From assembly GCA_028641055.1 (NCBI GenBank), contig CM054062.1, positions 139,976,682-140,040,681 of the forward strand: a DNA stretch of 64,000 bases, given 5' to 3'. How positions within the stretch are numbered: the first letter of the stretch is position 1; every line of letters starts with the position of its first letter. The stretch comes from Alopecurus myosuroides. Taxonomy: Eukaryota; Streptophyta; Magnoliopsida; Poales; Poaceae. The translations under genes and the position numbers were made by a program. Below the pieces are notes generated by a model. It did not search any database, was not told the origin of the DNA, and saw nothing but the letters and a program-made list of their open reading frames with translations. Positions 25,920 to 35,465 of the stretch are shown one piece after another.

Positions 25920-26618
25920 TTGGAAGAGAGGGGATCTGGGAGTGGCGGTGGTGGCATGCTAGATTATGAACCACTACACGCTAGTTCCAGCGTGAATTCG
26001 AGATTTCTTTGGTTCTCTGCATGCAGGGGCTCATGGTGGGCAATCTGCTATAGTGGAATTACTCTGATGCGGTGGAATATGGTTGCTGCCGGGAATTTTC
26101 TCCAACTTCCTGGATTGGTACCTTTCGATTTTGATATGGATGGTCATGGTGGCGAGGAGATTGAAATTGAAGATGTTGCAAGCTGGGCAGATGGAGATGC
26201 TTCTGATCAGAGAAAGCACCAACATGGTAATCCCTATATGGCTAGTCCTAGTTCATCCATTGAACTTAATCGGTTTATGTCTGTTTGTTATGCACAACAT
26301 TGTTTGCAATCTATTGGGCATGAAGTTTGTGCGTCTTTGTTGCTCGGGACATGCCGAAGGTGCGTGAGAGCACCTCTGCTGCGGATTCCCAGATTTAGTG
26401 ACAAGGACCCTCCTGATTTGAGCTCGGTGATGGCCATTTCATATCTACAGCTCAATCTTCTACCTCATAGGCGTGTGTCGACTCGATTGCTGGTTGAGCC
26501 ACTGATTCTTCGGTTGACGAGATTGCGAGAGGCCCCCCGAGGAGTACAACTGCAGGTTTCTTCTGTCCGAGTTCTCGACGGATCCCCTGACAAGCTCCAA
26601 TTGTGCTCTTCTGCATGA
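25920..26618 (+). CDS. Unrecognised 232-codon ORF, possibly a retroposed gene fragment
   Basis: An open frame just right of the LARD-like element. I recognise no domain. The N-terminal part is Gly/Ser-rich (GSGSGGGG at residues 5-12). A middle acidic patch carries GGEEIEIEDV. The C-terminal half is Leu/Arg-rich and looks like read-through rather than conserved protein. An ATG at 25902 opens only a 19-codon frame ahead of it. A TATCTAAATAA element lies at about 25828. After the stop there are 127 bp and then a run of nine A at 26746-26754, so the block 25770-26754 could be a retroposed transcript. It could equally be captured gene debris. I would not call it functional. Confidence 0.2.
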   Translation: MEERGSGSGGGGMLDYEPLHASSSVNSRFLWFSACRGSWWAICYSGITLMRWNMVAAGNFLQLPGLVPFDFDMDGHGGEEIEIEDVASWADGDASDQRKHQHGNPYMASPSSSIELNRFMSVCYAQHCLQSIGHEVCASLLLGTCRRCVRAPLLRIPRFSDKDPPDLSSVMAISYLQLNLLPHRRVSTRLLVEPLILRLTRLREAPRGVQLQVSSVRVLDGSPDKLQLCSSA

Positions 26619-26985
26619 ACTTCCTATTTACTCAGTAGTTTTCTTTCTTTGTGTTCAGCTAGGCAAGTCTTTTCTCATGGATGACAATTGTACTTATTAT
26701 GGTGATGTATCTTGTTACCTTTCATAATATAAGTACTTTTATGTTAAAAAAAAATCAATGTGACACATGAAGGTGTTTATGCCTTGATCAGAGCGTTTGT
26801 ACCTCTCACAATCTACTACTGGATCTTTGTCCTTGATGGGTGAATTCTTCGGTTTTACTAATTCAAGTACATAAAATTTATATTTTTGCCCTAGTCAAAG
26901 ACCCACTATACTAATTGGGAACAAGAGTATTGTTAATTAGTGAAAAAATTATGATACTTTACACAAATGGCCAAGAAGAAGATCA
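26619..26985. other. Spacer with an A9 run, otherwise nothing seen
   Basis: Contains the A-run at 26746-26754 and ordinary AT-rich sequence up to the CACTA target site. No ORF or repeat stands out. Confidence 0.4.
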
Positions 26986-26988
26986 GTA

Positions 26989-27005
26989 CACTGGTACAAA
27001 CAGGG
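26989..27005. repeat. Left terminal inverted repeat of the CACTA element
   Basis: CACTGGTACAAACAGGG, preceded by the target duplication GTA. Subterminal CCCGGTT/AACCGGG motifs follow at 27035-27180. Confidence 0.8.
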
Positions 27006-27345
27006 TATTTGGTCTCGGTTTGTAAGGCCCATTCATCCCGGTTGTGCAACCGGGATGGGGCAGCCGGGACAAATGCCCCACCCCCATTGGTCCTGGTGGC
27101 GCTAGGACCCGGGATGCATGGGTTGACCACGTGGCAGGGCGCGCTGGAAGCCAGCCAGGGGCCATTCGTTCCGGTTCTTAAAAAGAACCAGGATGAATGC
27201 CTCCTCTGCCGCGGCATCACTTTCGCCATTTTCTCTGCCGCGACAAAGTTTTTTTTTTCTATTTATTGTTTTCCTTTTTATTTTATGTTTTGCGATCAAT
27301 TCGATTGTACGATACCCCTGTCACCATATACTGATAAGTAGCCTT

Positions 27346-27477
27346 GGTGGCCCCTCCCCGGACCTCCCGGGTCCCAGGAGAAGAGAGGAGCCCGGTGGCC
27401 CTTCCCCGGACCTCCCGGATCCCACGAGAAGAGAGGAGCCTCGGTGGACCCTCCCTGGACCTCCCGGATCCCACGAG
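27346..27477. repeat. Tandem repeat of about 48 bp, nearly three units
   Basis: Units start at 27346, 27394 and 27443, each with GGTGG, a CCTCCCGG core and GAGAAGAGAGGAGC. They lie between the left subterminal repeats and the 3' end of the second CACTA gene. Confidence 0.8.
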
Positions 27478-29458
27478 TGAATAAGTAATACATATATAGA
27501 GCAAAAGAAGGAACACTTATATTACAGAATCAAAGTATATCGAGCATATTACATGACCGATGGAATGAATTACAAAACCAAGTTCATTCCCAAGCGGCAT
27601 AGTACTCTCCATTTACATTTAGGACCTCTGCATCTAAGAAGCCCGCAATTTCCTCCTGAATTGCTCGTATGCGGTCCCTTGGTAGAAGACCGTCCTGGAG
27701 CCGTTCGATCTTATATAAAGAAGAGTGGTCAATATATATTAATGGAACTAAGTAACTAAAATAGATGGTAATAAGAAAAATTGACGACTGACGTACATGA
27801 AGTTTGTTGAAATCTCTGCCCTTGGGACAGGTCGTCTCACGAATGAACTCGCAGACATAGTATCCACACAAGTGATTACCGTCTCCCTGTTGCAAGCACT
27901 TTACGAGAACATGGTTTCAATCAAAATAATAATCAACCAGCCATGATAATGATATCGAAACTAGTATCAAGGAGATGCGTGGATCTAGATAGTAGTACTT
28001 ACTTGCACAATTTCAAATGTAAGATCTGATTTCCATTCACCCCTGGCCTTTTTTGTGAACCTCTTCCAAGCGCTGCCTAGGAAAGAAAAAAGAATAAAAA
28101 GATGTAGTAATTACTTGATATCCGAAAATGAAACAAAGTAGTCGATATAGTGCCATGTATAAAGATTGAAATTAATAAAGATTCAAATGGATCATTTCCT
28201 GCATGTCTGCCCAGAGCTCAAGGGGTTTACGTTTTGGGTCCATTACCAGTACTTTTCCTTTGTCAACTTGGAAGATTAGCAGAATATAGTGGAAGCTGCG
28301 CACACATAACTCATCAATTATACACTGAACATCAAGTAAGGAAAACAGAATATGTACAACACAGTAACACTCACCCAAAGTTGTAAGGAAATAGTATTTC
28401 TCTTTTGTGTTCTTGAAACCTTATTTCCCTCTGAAGGTTATCTTCTGTATCCTTGGGAGCTAGCTCAAGAGTCTTATGATTAACAAAATATGGGTCAATG
28501 AACCCAATATCATAGATTTGTCCTCTTTTGCATTCGAGAATCTTCATTCTGCAATTATAATATAATGAGTGTACTATATATATGAATGCAATGAACGAGG
28601 TGAGCTGGCTAGAGACTTAATTAGAGAAATAAGTACTTACAGACAATAGGCACTAACGATAGATTTGTCGAGGGCCTTCTGCTGGAATAACTGAAACAAT
28701 TCGTCAAATTGAATCAGAACCAGTCCATCTCTATACCCTTAGTGCTCGTCTCTAACTCCGACCATTATGCAGTCCTGAGATTTATGAGCGGCTTCCATAT
28801 ACCAATTATGCACTCTTCGCATTTTGGTTGGTAGATTTTTTACCTCCTCGGGTTTGACGAGAGGAAACCCGTGCCGGTATTTGTATGCACATTCAAAAGC
28901 GGGGAAGTACTCTACTGTTTGCATATACTCAGCAATGGACAAACCCGTAACAGCTGCCCCTGGTCCGTATAGTTCTATAAACTCCAGATCAATTTGCTCG
29001 TCAGCATTAGTGCTCGGCCCCACCTGGGTATTGGAAATCACTTTGAGCAGGGAGATGGATTGTTTATTCTGCTCTCCGAGATGGGCAACTAATTTCCTGC
29101 GGTTCGCGCTTGCGCTACTACTCTTCGTCGACCGCACCATTTCCTGGTGTGACTTCAAAATAGAGCGGTCATAATCAAATGACAGACTCGACTCGGGTTG
29201 ATGAAGAGTCTTCACCATTTTCCACGCTCGTTCTACATCTTCTTCGGTCTCGGGGAAATCTGCCTTTTTCTGCACCTTTGGCTTCGATTTTCACGCCTCG
29301 TATCGGTCCCTTGCGATTTTCTGGGTTTCCTCAGGAGTATAGTCGTAAGGTAACTTGGGTAACTCCTTTGGTACCTTCGGGAGGGGTGGCCGTTGACGTT
29401 TGGGGTGATCTTTTACGACTCCGCAGAAACTTAGTGGGCGGAGAAGCCTGACGCGACA

Positions 29459-29547
29459 GCGTAGACGACCGCGCTGGAGACGGCATGCACGGCGTAGGCG
29501 ACCGCGCTGGAGACGGCATGCATGGCGGAGACGAGCGCGCTGGAGAC
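29459..29547. repeat. 33-bp tandem repeat in the second CACTA gene
   Basis: Two full units (29459-29491 and 29492-29524) and a 23-base third. On the minus strand the period of 11 residues reads RACRLQRGRLR. In-frame length suggests replication slippage within coding sequence. Confidence 0.8.
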
Positions 29548-29898
29548 TGTTGCGCTGGAGAATGGTGAGGAGTCTATGGCCTTGCCGTCTGATTTGGAAG
29601 CACAATGTGTTCCTTTAGCCATAGAACAGTCAACTTATTGGCTTCTCCGAGTTCAGTCACCTCTCCGTCTTCACCTTCAAAGAATTAAGCTTCACCCGCT
29701 TGAATCCGTTGATAACTTCATCGACCCCAACAACAGCGTAGCCCCGTGGAACCGGAAGACTATGGTGAGTTGGTTCGTTGCCAATTGGTAGGACATAGCC
29801 GACCGCCGCCTTGATGGTTATATTGAAGACCTTCACGTGGAGCTCGCAGGCTGTCATCTCCGTGATATCATCCACCAGGTGCATCATCGGCGGTGCAT

Positions 29899-30229
29899 CA
29901 TCACCCTGGAGCTGCGTAGATGCAACGCTGCTTTTTCGATGATAATGTGCGGCGCCGGTAGCATCGACTTCACCTTCTACCATGTGCGGTACGCTGGTAG
30001 ACACTAGCTGTTGGCTAAGTGTGTTAATTTGCTCCTGCTGCTTCATTGCTATCTCCTGCGTCCGCATCACCCTGGAGCTGCGTGGATGCAACGCTGCTTT
30101 TTCGATGAGAATGTGCGGCGCCGGTAGCATCGACTTCACCTTCTACCATGTGCGGTACACCGGTAGACACTAGCCGCTGGCTAAGTGTGTTAATTTGCTC
30201 CTGCTGCTTCATTGCTATCTCCTACGTCC
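29899..30229. repeat. 166-bp tandem duplication in the second CACTA gene
   Basis: 29899-30064 and 30065-30229 are near-identical, differing at only a few bases. 166 is not a multiple of three, so the duplication shifts the frame: the QEQINTLSQ segment appears in both copies but in different frames. Confidence 0.85.
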
Positions 30230-31415
30230 ACTTCATATGTTCTTCAAGTTGAAGACTCCAGTTTGCCTGACTCGCTGCTTCAGCCGCCTCCGCGTCCTTT
30301 TTCCGCTGACGTCTTCTATCAGGATATTTCTTTTTGCTCTCGTCAAACCCAATACTCCACGAAACACTGCCTTTTGTGCCTCGTGTACGCCTTACGTGTT
30401 CCTTATTCTTGAGGGTGCGTGTGTGCTCGTCGTTCTCTCTACCTGGCACGAACCTCCCCTCTTTAACATCCTTTATTGCGTTTCTAAGATCTTCTATGGG
30501 TAGAGGATTCTCTTTATGCCTTAAATTATAGATTGCTTTTCCTTCGGCGTCCAACTTGCCCCCATGCCCGTAGAACCAAGACCTTGTCCGCTCGACCCAC
30601 ATGAATGGCTCGGGAGTGATCCCCTTCTCAAGCAGGTCGTTCTCCCAATTCTCCCACTTGGGCAGGGAACCCTTGTAGCCAGCTTGCCCCATAATATGGT
30701 GATATACCTTTTTGGCGGCGTTTTTCTGATTTGTTTTTGACCTTTCCTTTGCATTATCTGACAGCTTGTACTTTACAAAATATGCCCATAAGGGTTTTAT
30801 TTTCTCATACCCTTGAGTGAAATCCGGAGTCTTGCCCTTCTTGACAAAGTCAAGCTTCAATGTTTTCTTCGAGTTGCTGAATTGCTGGGCCATCTTTTTC
30901 AGAGTCCACGCCTTGACCTTTTTCACTAACTCAAGTTTCTTTTTATTAGCATCGGCTTCACCATCTACCTCCTCATTCTCATTCGCCTCATTCTCGTCCA
31001 CCTGCGGTGTCGGTAAGGTGAAATTACACATGATCTTTTTGAAAAGATTATCTTTGGCTAAGTTGCTGACAAATGAAATTCCTTGTCTTTGCGGATCTTT
31101 TGGCTCATTCCACTCTTGAACAGTGATCGGGATGTGATCCCTAACTAGCACCCCGCATTGCTTTACAAATTTTTGGGCAACATCAGCGGAAAGCTCGGGT
31201 GCGCCGTCTGCTGCGATCGTTTCGATCCTATATCTTTCTGTATCTTTCAACTTCTTTGTTGTACCTTGTTTAGTCTTTTTTCCGGTTGATATGCTTGAAC
31301 CGGATGGCTAAAAAAATAAAGAGTGTTAATACATGTATATAGACAACGGATGCTTCATTAATTAACATATCTATATGCACCTCGGAGCCGGTGTTTGTAA
31401 TTTGTACGGCTCCAC

Positions 31416-31487
31416 CGGAGCCGTCGGCTTCTCCCTCATCGGAGCCGTCGGCTTCTCCCTCACCGGAGCCGTCGGCTTCTCCCTCAG
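31416..31487. repeat. 24-bp tandem repeat, three units
   Basis: Three copies of a unit starting CGGAGCCGTCGG at 31416, 31440 and 31464. On the minus strand one frame gives GEADGSGE-like octapeptides and the transposase frame gives REKPTAPV-like octapeptides. Confidence 0.85.
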
Positions 31488-32109
31488 CAGATGTGTTTGC
31501 AACCAAGTTCCGAAAGTCTCCATGTGTTTTCATTTAATCCATGAGTCATCCTTCCCCGGGTTTGTGGAGCATACAATATTCTTGTGTTCCTCGAGATACG
31601 GAGCCGCGAAGGTGGAATTTTGTAGAACTGTGTAGTGTGCTTCAGTGAAAGAATGCCCGTCCTTGGGTATCATTGTTTTCTTTCTCAGCGTTCCTTTCCC
31701 CTCAGTCTCCCCTCATGCCGCGATTCAGGAACACCAATCGTTTTAAGGTCAGTTTAAAGTCAACACAGAACCCAATGACCTCCTCTGTTCCATAGCCCTT
31801 CGAGATGCTTCCTTCTGGCCTAGCACGGTTATGAACATATTTCTTCAAGACTCCCATGAACCTCTCAAAGGGGAACATATTGTGTAGAAATACCAGACCG
31901 AGAATATGAATCTCTTCACATAGGTGAACCAGGAGATGAGTCATAATGTTGAAGAAGGATGGTGGGAACACCAACTCAAAAATAACAAGACACTGGACCA
32001 CATCCCTCTGTAATCTTGCCAGAATTTCTGGATCGATTACCTTCTAAGATATTACGTTGAGGAATGCACATAGCTTCACAATGGATACTCAAACATTTTC
32101 CGGTAGAAG

Positions 32110-32393
32110 TGTGAGATCCTGGCGCATGGCTCAATAAGATTAATAGGGTAGTTATATCAACAAGTTGCAACTTCTTTTCTGGAAGCTCATCTTGAAAGAA
32201 CTCCAGTGTTAAGCGTGCTTGGCCTGGAGCAATTTGAGGATGGGTGACCGACCGGGAAGTCCTTCCCGGGTGCGCATGAGTGAGGAAAAAAGTGCGCAGG
32301 AAAGACTAGTGTTGGTCCGTGGGGCCACTCTAGAGATCCTAGAGAGCTACCAGGGGTGACAGCCGCCGGCTACGAGGTGGCCAGGGTGTTACA
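32110..32393 (+). repeat. Left (5') LTR of Cassandra
   Basis: 284 bp, TG to CA ends. I count 17 differences from the right LTR (about 6%). Confidence 0.95.
32198..32262 (+). other. 5S rRNA-derived segment in the left Cassandra LTR
   Basis: 65 bp beginning GAACTCC and containing GTTAAGCGTGCTTGG, GGATGGGTGACC and GGGAAGTCC in the order and rough spacing of plant 5S rRNA, including its internal polymerase III promoter (box A, box C). The first part of 5S is not recognisable, so it is not a 5S gene. Confidence 0.9.
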
Positions 32394-32395
32394 TT

Positions 32396-32407
32396 TGGTA
32401 TCAGAGC
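32396..32407 (+). other. Cassandra primer binding site
   Basis: TGGTATCAGAGC, complementary to the 3' end of initiator tRNA-Met, two bases after the left LTR. Confidence 0.9.
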
Positions 32408-32557
32408 CGATCCTCGCAGTTACACAGGCGTGTGCGGGTCAGTGGGTGGACATGTGGGACATGTGCCGACATTGGGCGCACAGACGAGCGCCAAGAGGGG
32501 AAGTTCCTGGACTGTAGGTTGACCGACGAGGGCGTCGGTCTTCTAAGGGGAGAAGGA

Positions 32558-32841
32558 TGTGAGATCCCCGCGTAGGGCTCAATAGGATTAATAGGATACT
32601 TATATCAACAAGTTGCAACTTATTTTCCAGAAGCTCATCTTGAAAGAACTCCAGTGTTAAGCGTGCTTGGCCTAGAGCAATTTGAGGATGGGTGACCGAC
32701 CGGGAAGTCCTTCCCGGGTGCGCATGAGTGAGGACAAAAGTGCGCAGGAAAGACTAGTGTTGGTCTGTGGGACCAGTCTAGAGATCCTAGAGAGCTACCA
32801 GGGGTGACAACCGCCGGCTACGAGGTGGCCGGGGTGTTACA
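32558..32841 (+). repeat. Right (3') LTR of Cassandra
   Basis: 284 bp, TG to CA ends, followed by the target duplication AGAAG. Confidence 0.95.
32646..32710 (+). other. 5S rRNA-derived segment in the right Cassandra LTR
   Basis: Same 65-bp 5S-like block as in the left LTR, with one base different (CCTAGAGC here, CCTGGAGC there). Confidence 0.9.
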
Positions 32842-35169
32842 AGAAGCCCCCTCAATGCAATCGGAAGCAACTGCATCATAATCACGTGGCAGTCATGAGA
32901 CTTTAGATTTTGGAATTTTTTCTCTGCCATGTTTATTATCCCCTTTATATTCGACGAGAAGCCATACAGCACCTTGATACTGTAAAGGACTTCAAAAAAT
33001 ATTTACTTCTCTGCTTTGGTAAGAGCGTAGCTGCTTAAGTAATGGCGCCCTGTATCTGTGTGCTTGTTGCTTGGGTCTTTCATACGTTGCTGGTCCTCCC
33101 GTGTTTCTGGCGTATATTTTGACTTCTCATACATGCCCAGGAAGCATAGCAGGTTGACGCAGAGATTCTTTGTCACGTGCATCGCTTCGATTGAAGAGCG
33201 GACCTCTAGAACTCTCCAATAGGGTAGCTCCCAAAATATAGGTTTCTTCTTCCACATGGGTGCGCGCTTATCAGGGCCGTTCGGAACAGGTTGGCTGCCA
33301 TCACCTTTCCCAAAGATTACTTTTAGGTCCTTGACCATATCAAATACATCATTAATACTACGGAGGTCAGGCTTCTTCCGGGTATCTGCCTCACCTCTGA
33401 AATGCTTCCCTCCTTTGTTTCTTACGGGATGCTTGATCGGAAGAAATCTACGATGCCCGAGGTATACAACCTTCTAACATTTATCCAAATAAACACTATG
33501 AGTCTTATCTAAACAGTGTGTGCATGCATTGTATCCTTTGTTTGTATGTCCGGAAATGTTACTAAGAGCAGGCCAATCCTTGATGGTTACGAAAAGCAAC
33601 GCCCGTAGGTCAAATGGATTTTTTCGTTCTCATCCCATACACGTACACCTGGTTTTCCCCACAATTGTAAGAGTTCTTCCACTAATGGCCTTAGATACAC
33701 ATCAATGTCGTTGCCAGGTTGCATCGGGCCTTGGATGAGCACTGGCATCATAATGAACTTGCGCTTCATGCACAACCAAGGAGGAAGGTTGTAGATACAT
33801 AGAGTCACAGGCCAGGTGCTACGACTGGAGCTCTGCTCCCCCAAAGGGATTAAAGCCATCTGTACTTAGACCAAACCATAAGTTTATTGCCTCTCCTGTA
33901 AAGTCCGGGAAGTCTCTCTCGATCTTTCTCCACTGCGATCCATCGGCGGGGTGTCTCAACTTTCCGTCTTTCTTACAGTATTCTTTGTGCCATCGCAACA
34001 ACCTAGCATGCTCTTTGTTTCTAAACAGACGTTTCAACTGTGGTATTATAGGAGCATACCACATCACCTTTGCAGGAACCCTCTTACGGGGGGCTCGCCA
34101 TCAACATCACCAGGGTCATCTGCTCTGATCTTATACCGTAGTGCAGTGCATACCGGACATTCATCCAAATTCTCGTACTTCTCACCGTGGTAGAGGATGC
34201 AGTCATTAATGCATGCACATATCTTCTGCACATCTGATCCTAGAGGGCAGAGAGCTTTCTTTGCCTCGTACGTACTCTCAGGCAATTCGTTATCCTTTGG
34301 AAGCTTTGGCTTCATTAGTTGAAGTAAACTCTCAAATGCCTTGTCAGTCACACCGTTCTGTGCCTTCCATTTCAGCAACTCCAGTGTGGTACCGAGCTTT
34401 GTGCTGCCATCTTCGCAATTTGGGTACGTACAACAACTTCTTGTGATCCTGTAACATGTTGTCCAGCTTCAACCTCTCCAATTCACTTTCACAGTCTTCC
34501 CTTGCATCAGCAATAACTCGGCCAAGATCATCATCGGGCTCTTCTCATGTCGTTCTTGATCACCTCCTTCTTCTGCATTGTCTTCCATTGCAGTATCACC
34601 GTAGTCAGGGAACAAAGGATCATCATCTTCTTCTTCATTGTCTTCCATCACACCCCCTCTTTCTCCATGCTTGGTTCAGCAATTATAGCTGGGCATGAAA
34701 CCTCTCCGAAGTAGGTGGTCGTGAAGGACTCTCGAGGAAGAGTGCTCCTTGACGTTCCGACAATCAACACATGGGCAACACATAAAGCCATTATCTTTGT
34801 TCGCCTGAGCTACAACGATAAATGCATTCAGGCCTGCCATATACTCGGAAGTGCGTCGGTCACCGTACATCCATCGCTGCCGTGCATCCATCTGCACTGT
34901 ATAATTAAGTTTATCAAAAAACATTACAATAACATCTTCAATAGTGAAATGACCACAGTACATCGACAAATATAACTTCTTTTTGTATCAATTACAGATG
35001 AAAAAGATAAGTTTGCGAACCTCGGTCGAAGATACCATTTTCTGTGAGCTTATGTGTGGCTCGGGTATTTCGACGAACACCTCGTGTGCATAGTAAAAGA
35101 ACACACACTAGCACCCACCTCTCTCACTCCTCCAAGCAAAAAAAAGAGGGAAGGGGGGCTGGGAGGCAG

Positions 35170-35430
35170 TATATGTAGGGCAAGGGGGCCATTCGTCCCG
35201 GTTTGTGGCATGAACCGGGACCAATGCCCTTGCGCGTGCCATGTGGCGTGTGGCGAGGCATTGGTCCCGGTTCATGCCACAAACTGGGACAAATGCCTGA
35301 TAATGAACCGGGACCAATGCCCTCAGGCGATTTCTGCTGCCTCGGGCGCACAAACTGGGACCAATGCATAGCATTTGTCCCGGATTTTAATGCAACCGGG
35401 ACTAATGCCTTTTCTAGCTCAGAATGAAAG
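35170..35430. repeat. Right subterminal repeat array of the CACTA element
   Basis: At least eight copies of a motif of the form ATTGGTCCCGGTT or its complement AACCGGGACCAATG, in both orientations, between the transposase promoter side and the right terminus. These arrays are the usual binding sites of CACTA transposases. Confidence 0.8.
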
Positions 35431-35431
35431 G

Positions 35432-35448
35432 TGTTGTTTCCACTAATG
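35432..35448. repeat. Right terminal inverted repeat of the CACTA element
   Basis: TGTTGTTTCCACTAATG, reading inward CATTAGTGGAAACAACA, followed by the target duplication GTA (35449-35451). It is less conserved than the left end, and its second codon-like triplet has changed from CACT to CATT. Confidence 0.7.
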
Positions 35449-35465
35449 GTATGGAGGTTGTGCTA

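Larger units (their letters stand above)
27584..31307 (-). pseudogene. Second CACTA gene with a C-terminal Ulp1-like (C48) protease domain
   Basis: A multi-exon minus-strand gene downstream of the transposase. The first large exon (31307-about 30230) gives a Lys/Glu-rich protein with ISFVSNLAKDNLF and a GSLPKWENWENDLLEKGI block, as in En/Spm accessory proteins. The C-terminal exons read cleanly through GT-AG introns: exon end at 28295 with FHYILLIFQ and VMDPKRK, exon 28076-28003 with GEWKSDLTFEIVQ, exon 27886-27797 with GDGNHLCGYYVCEFI, and last exon 27709-27584 ending GEYYAAWE. This supplies the His, Asp, Gln and Cys of a C48 cysteine protease, a SUMO-protease fold often carried by plant transposons. 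Its role in transposition is not known to me. The gene is broken by a stop at 28739-28741 and a 166-bp duplication. Confidence 0.7.
32110..32841 (+). mobile_element. Cassandra-type TRIM retrotransposon
   Basis: A 732-bp element with two 284-bp LTRs, TGTGAGATCC to GTGTTACA, and a perfect 5-bp target duplication AGAAG (32105-32109 and 32842-32846). A tRNA-iMet primer site follows the left LTR. A purine-rich stretch (about 32543-32557, CTAAGGGGAGAAGGA) precedes the right LTR. It has no coding capacity, as is normal for terminal-repeat retrotransposons in miniature. Each LTR holds a segment closely like the 3' half of plant 5S rRNA, the diagnostic trait of Cassandra. It lies in the CACTA transposase in the opposite orientation to that gene. 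Confidence 0.95.
31416..34891 (-). pseudogene. CACTA transposase, TNP2 type, split by Cassandra
   Basis: The transposase that would bind the ends and move the element. Blocks in order on the minus strand: a transposase-associated domain starting MDARQRWMYGDRR (34891) with CPCVDCRN; a conserved block with LGSDVQKICACINDCILYH; the TNP2 core with WYAPIIPQLKRLF, LRHPADGSQW, FGLSTDGFNPFG, STWPV and YNLPPW; then FWELPYWRVLEVRSSIEAMHV (given here in two overlapping parts, FWELPYWRVLEV and RSSIEAMHV); then LPIALRG just before the Cassandra insertion and LLPENV just after. The C-terminal part has FELVFPPSFFNIMTHL and HNMFPFERFMGVLKKY, and a stop at about 31535 is followed in frame by KHMETFGTWLQTHLL. 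Besides the insertion, several stops and frame shifts make it inactive. Confidence 0.85.
26989..35448 (-). mobile_element. CACTA (En/Spm-type) DNA transposon, both ends present
   Basis: The left end starts CACTGGTACAAACAGGG. The right end, read inward on the minus strand, starts CATTAGTGGAAACAAC, a slightly decayed CACTA terminus. Each end is flanked by GTA (26986-26988 and 35449-35451), the 3-bp target duplication expected for this superfamily. Both ends carry many short direct and inverted copies of a CCCGGTT motif, the likely transposase binding sites. Two minus-strand genes lie inside: a TNP2-type transposase (right half) and a second protein with a C48 protease domain (left half). A Cassandra TRIM sits in the transposase. 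The element is no longer autonomous. Confidence 0.9.

Noticed and set aside
32198..32710. A pair of 5S rRNA genes.
   Set aside because: Only the 3' half of 5S is recognisable, and both copies are inside Cassandra LTRs with TG and CA ends and a target duplication.
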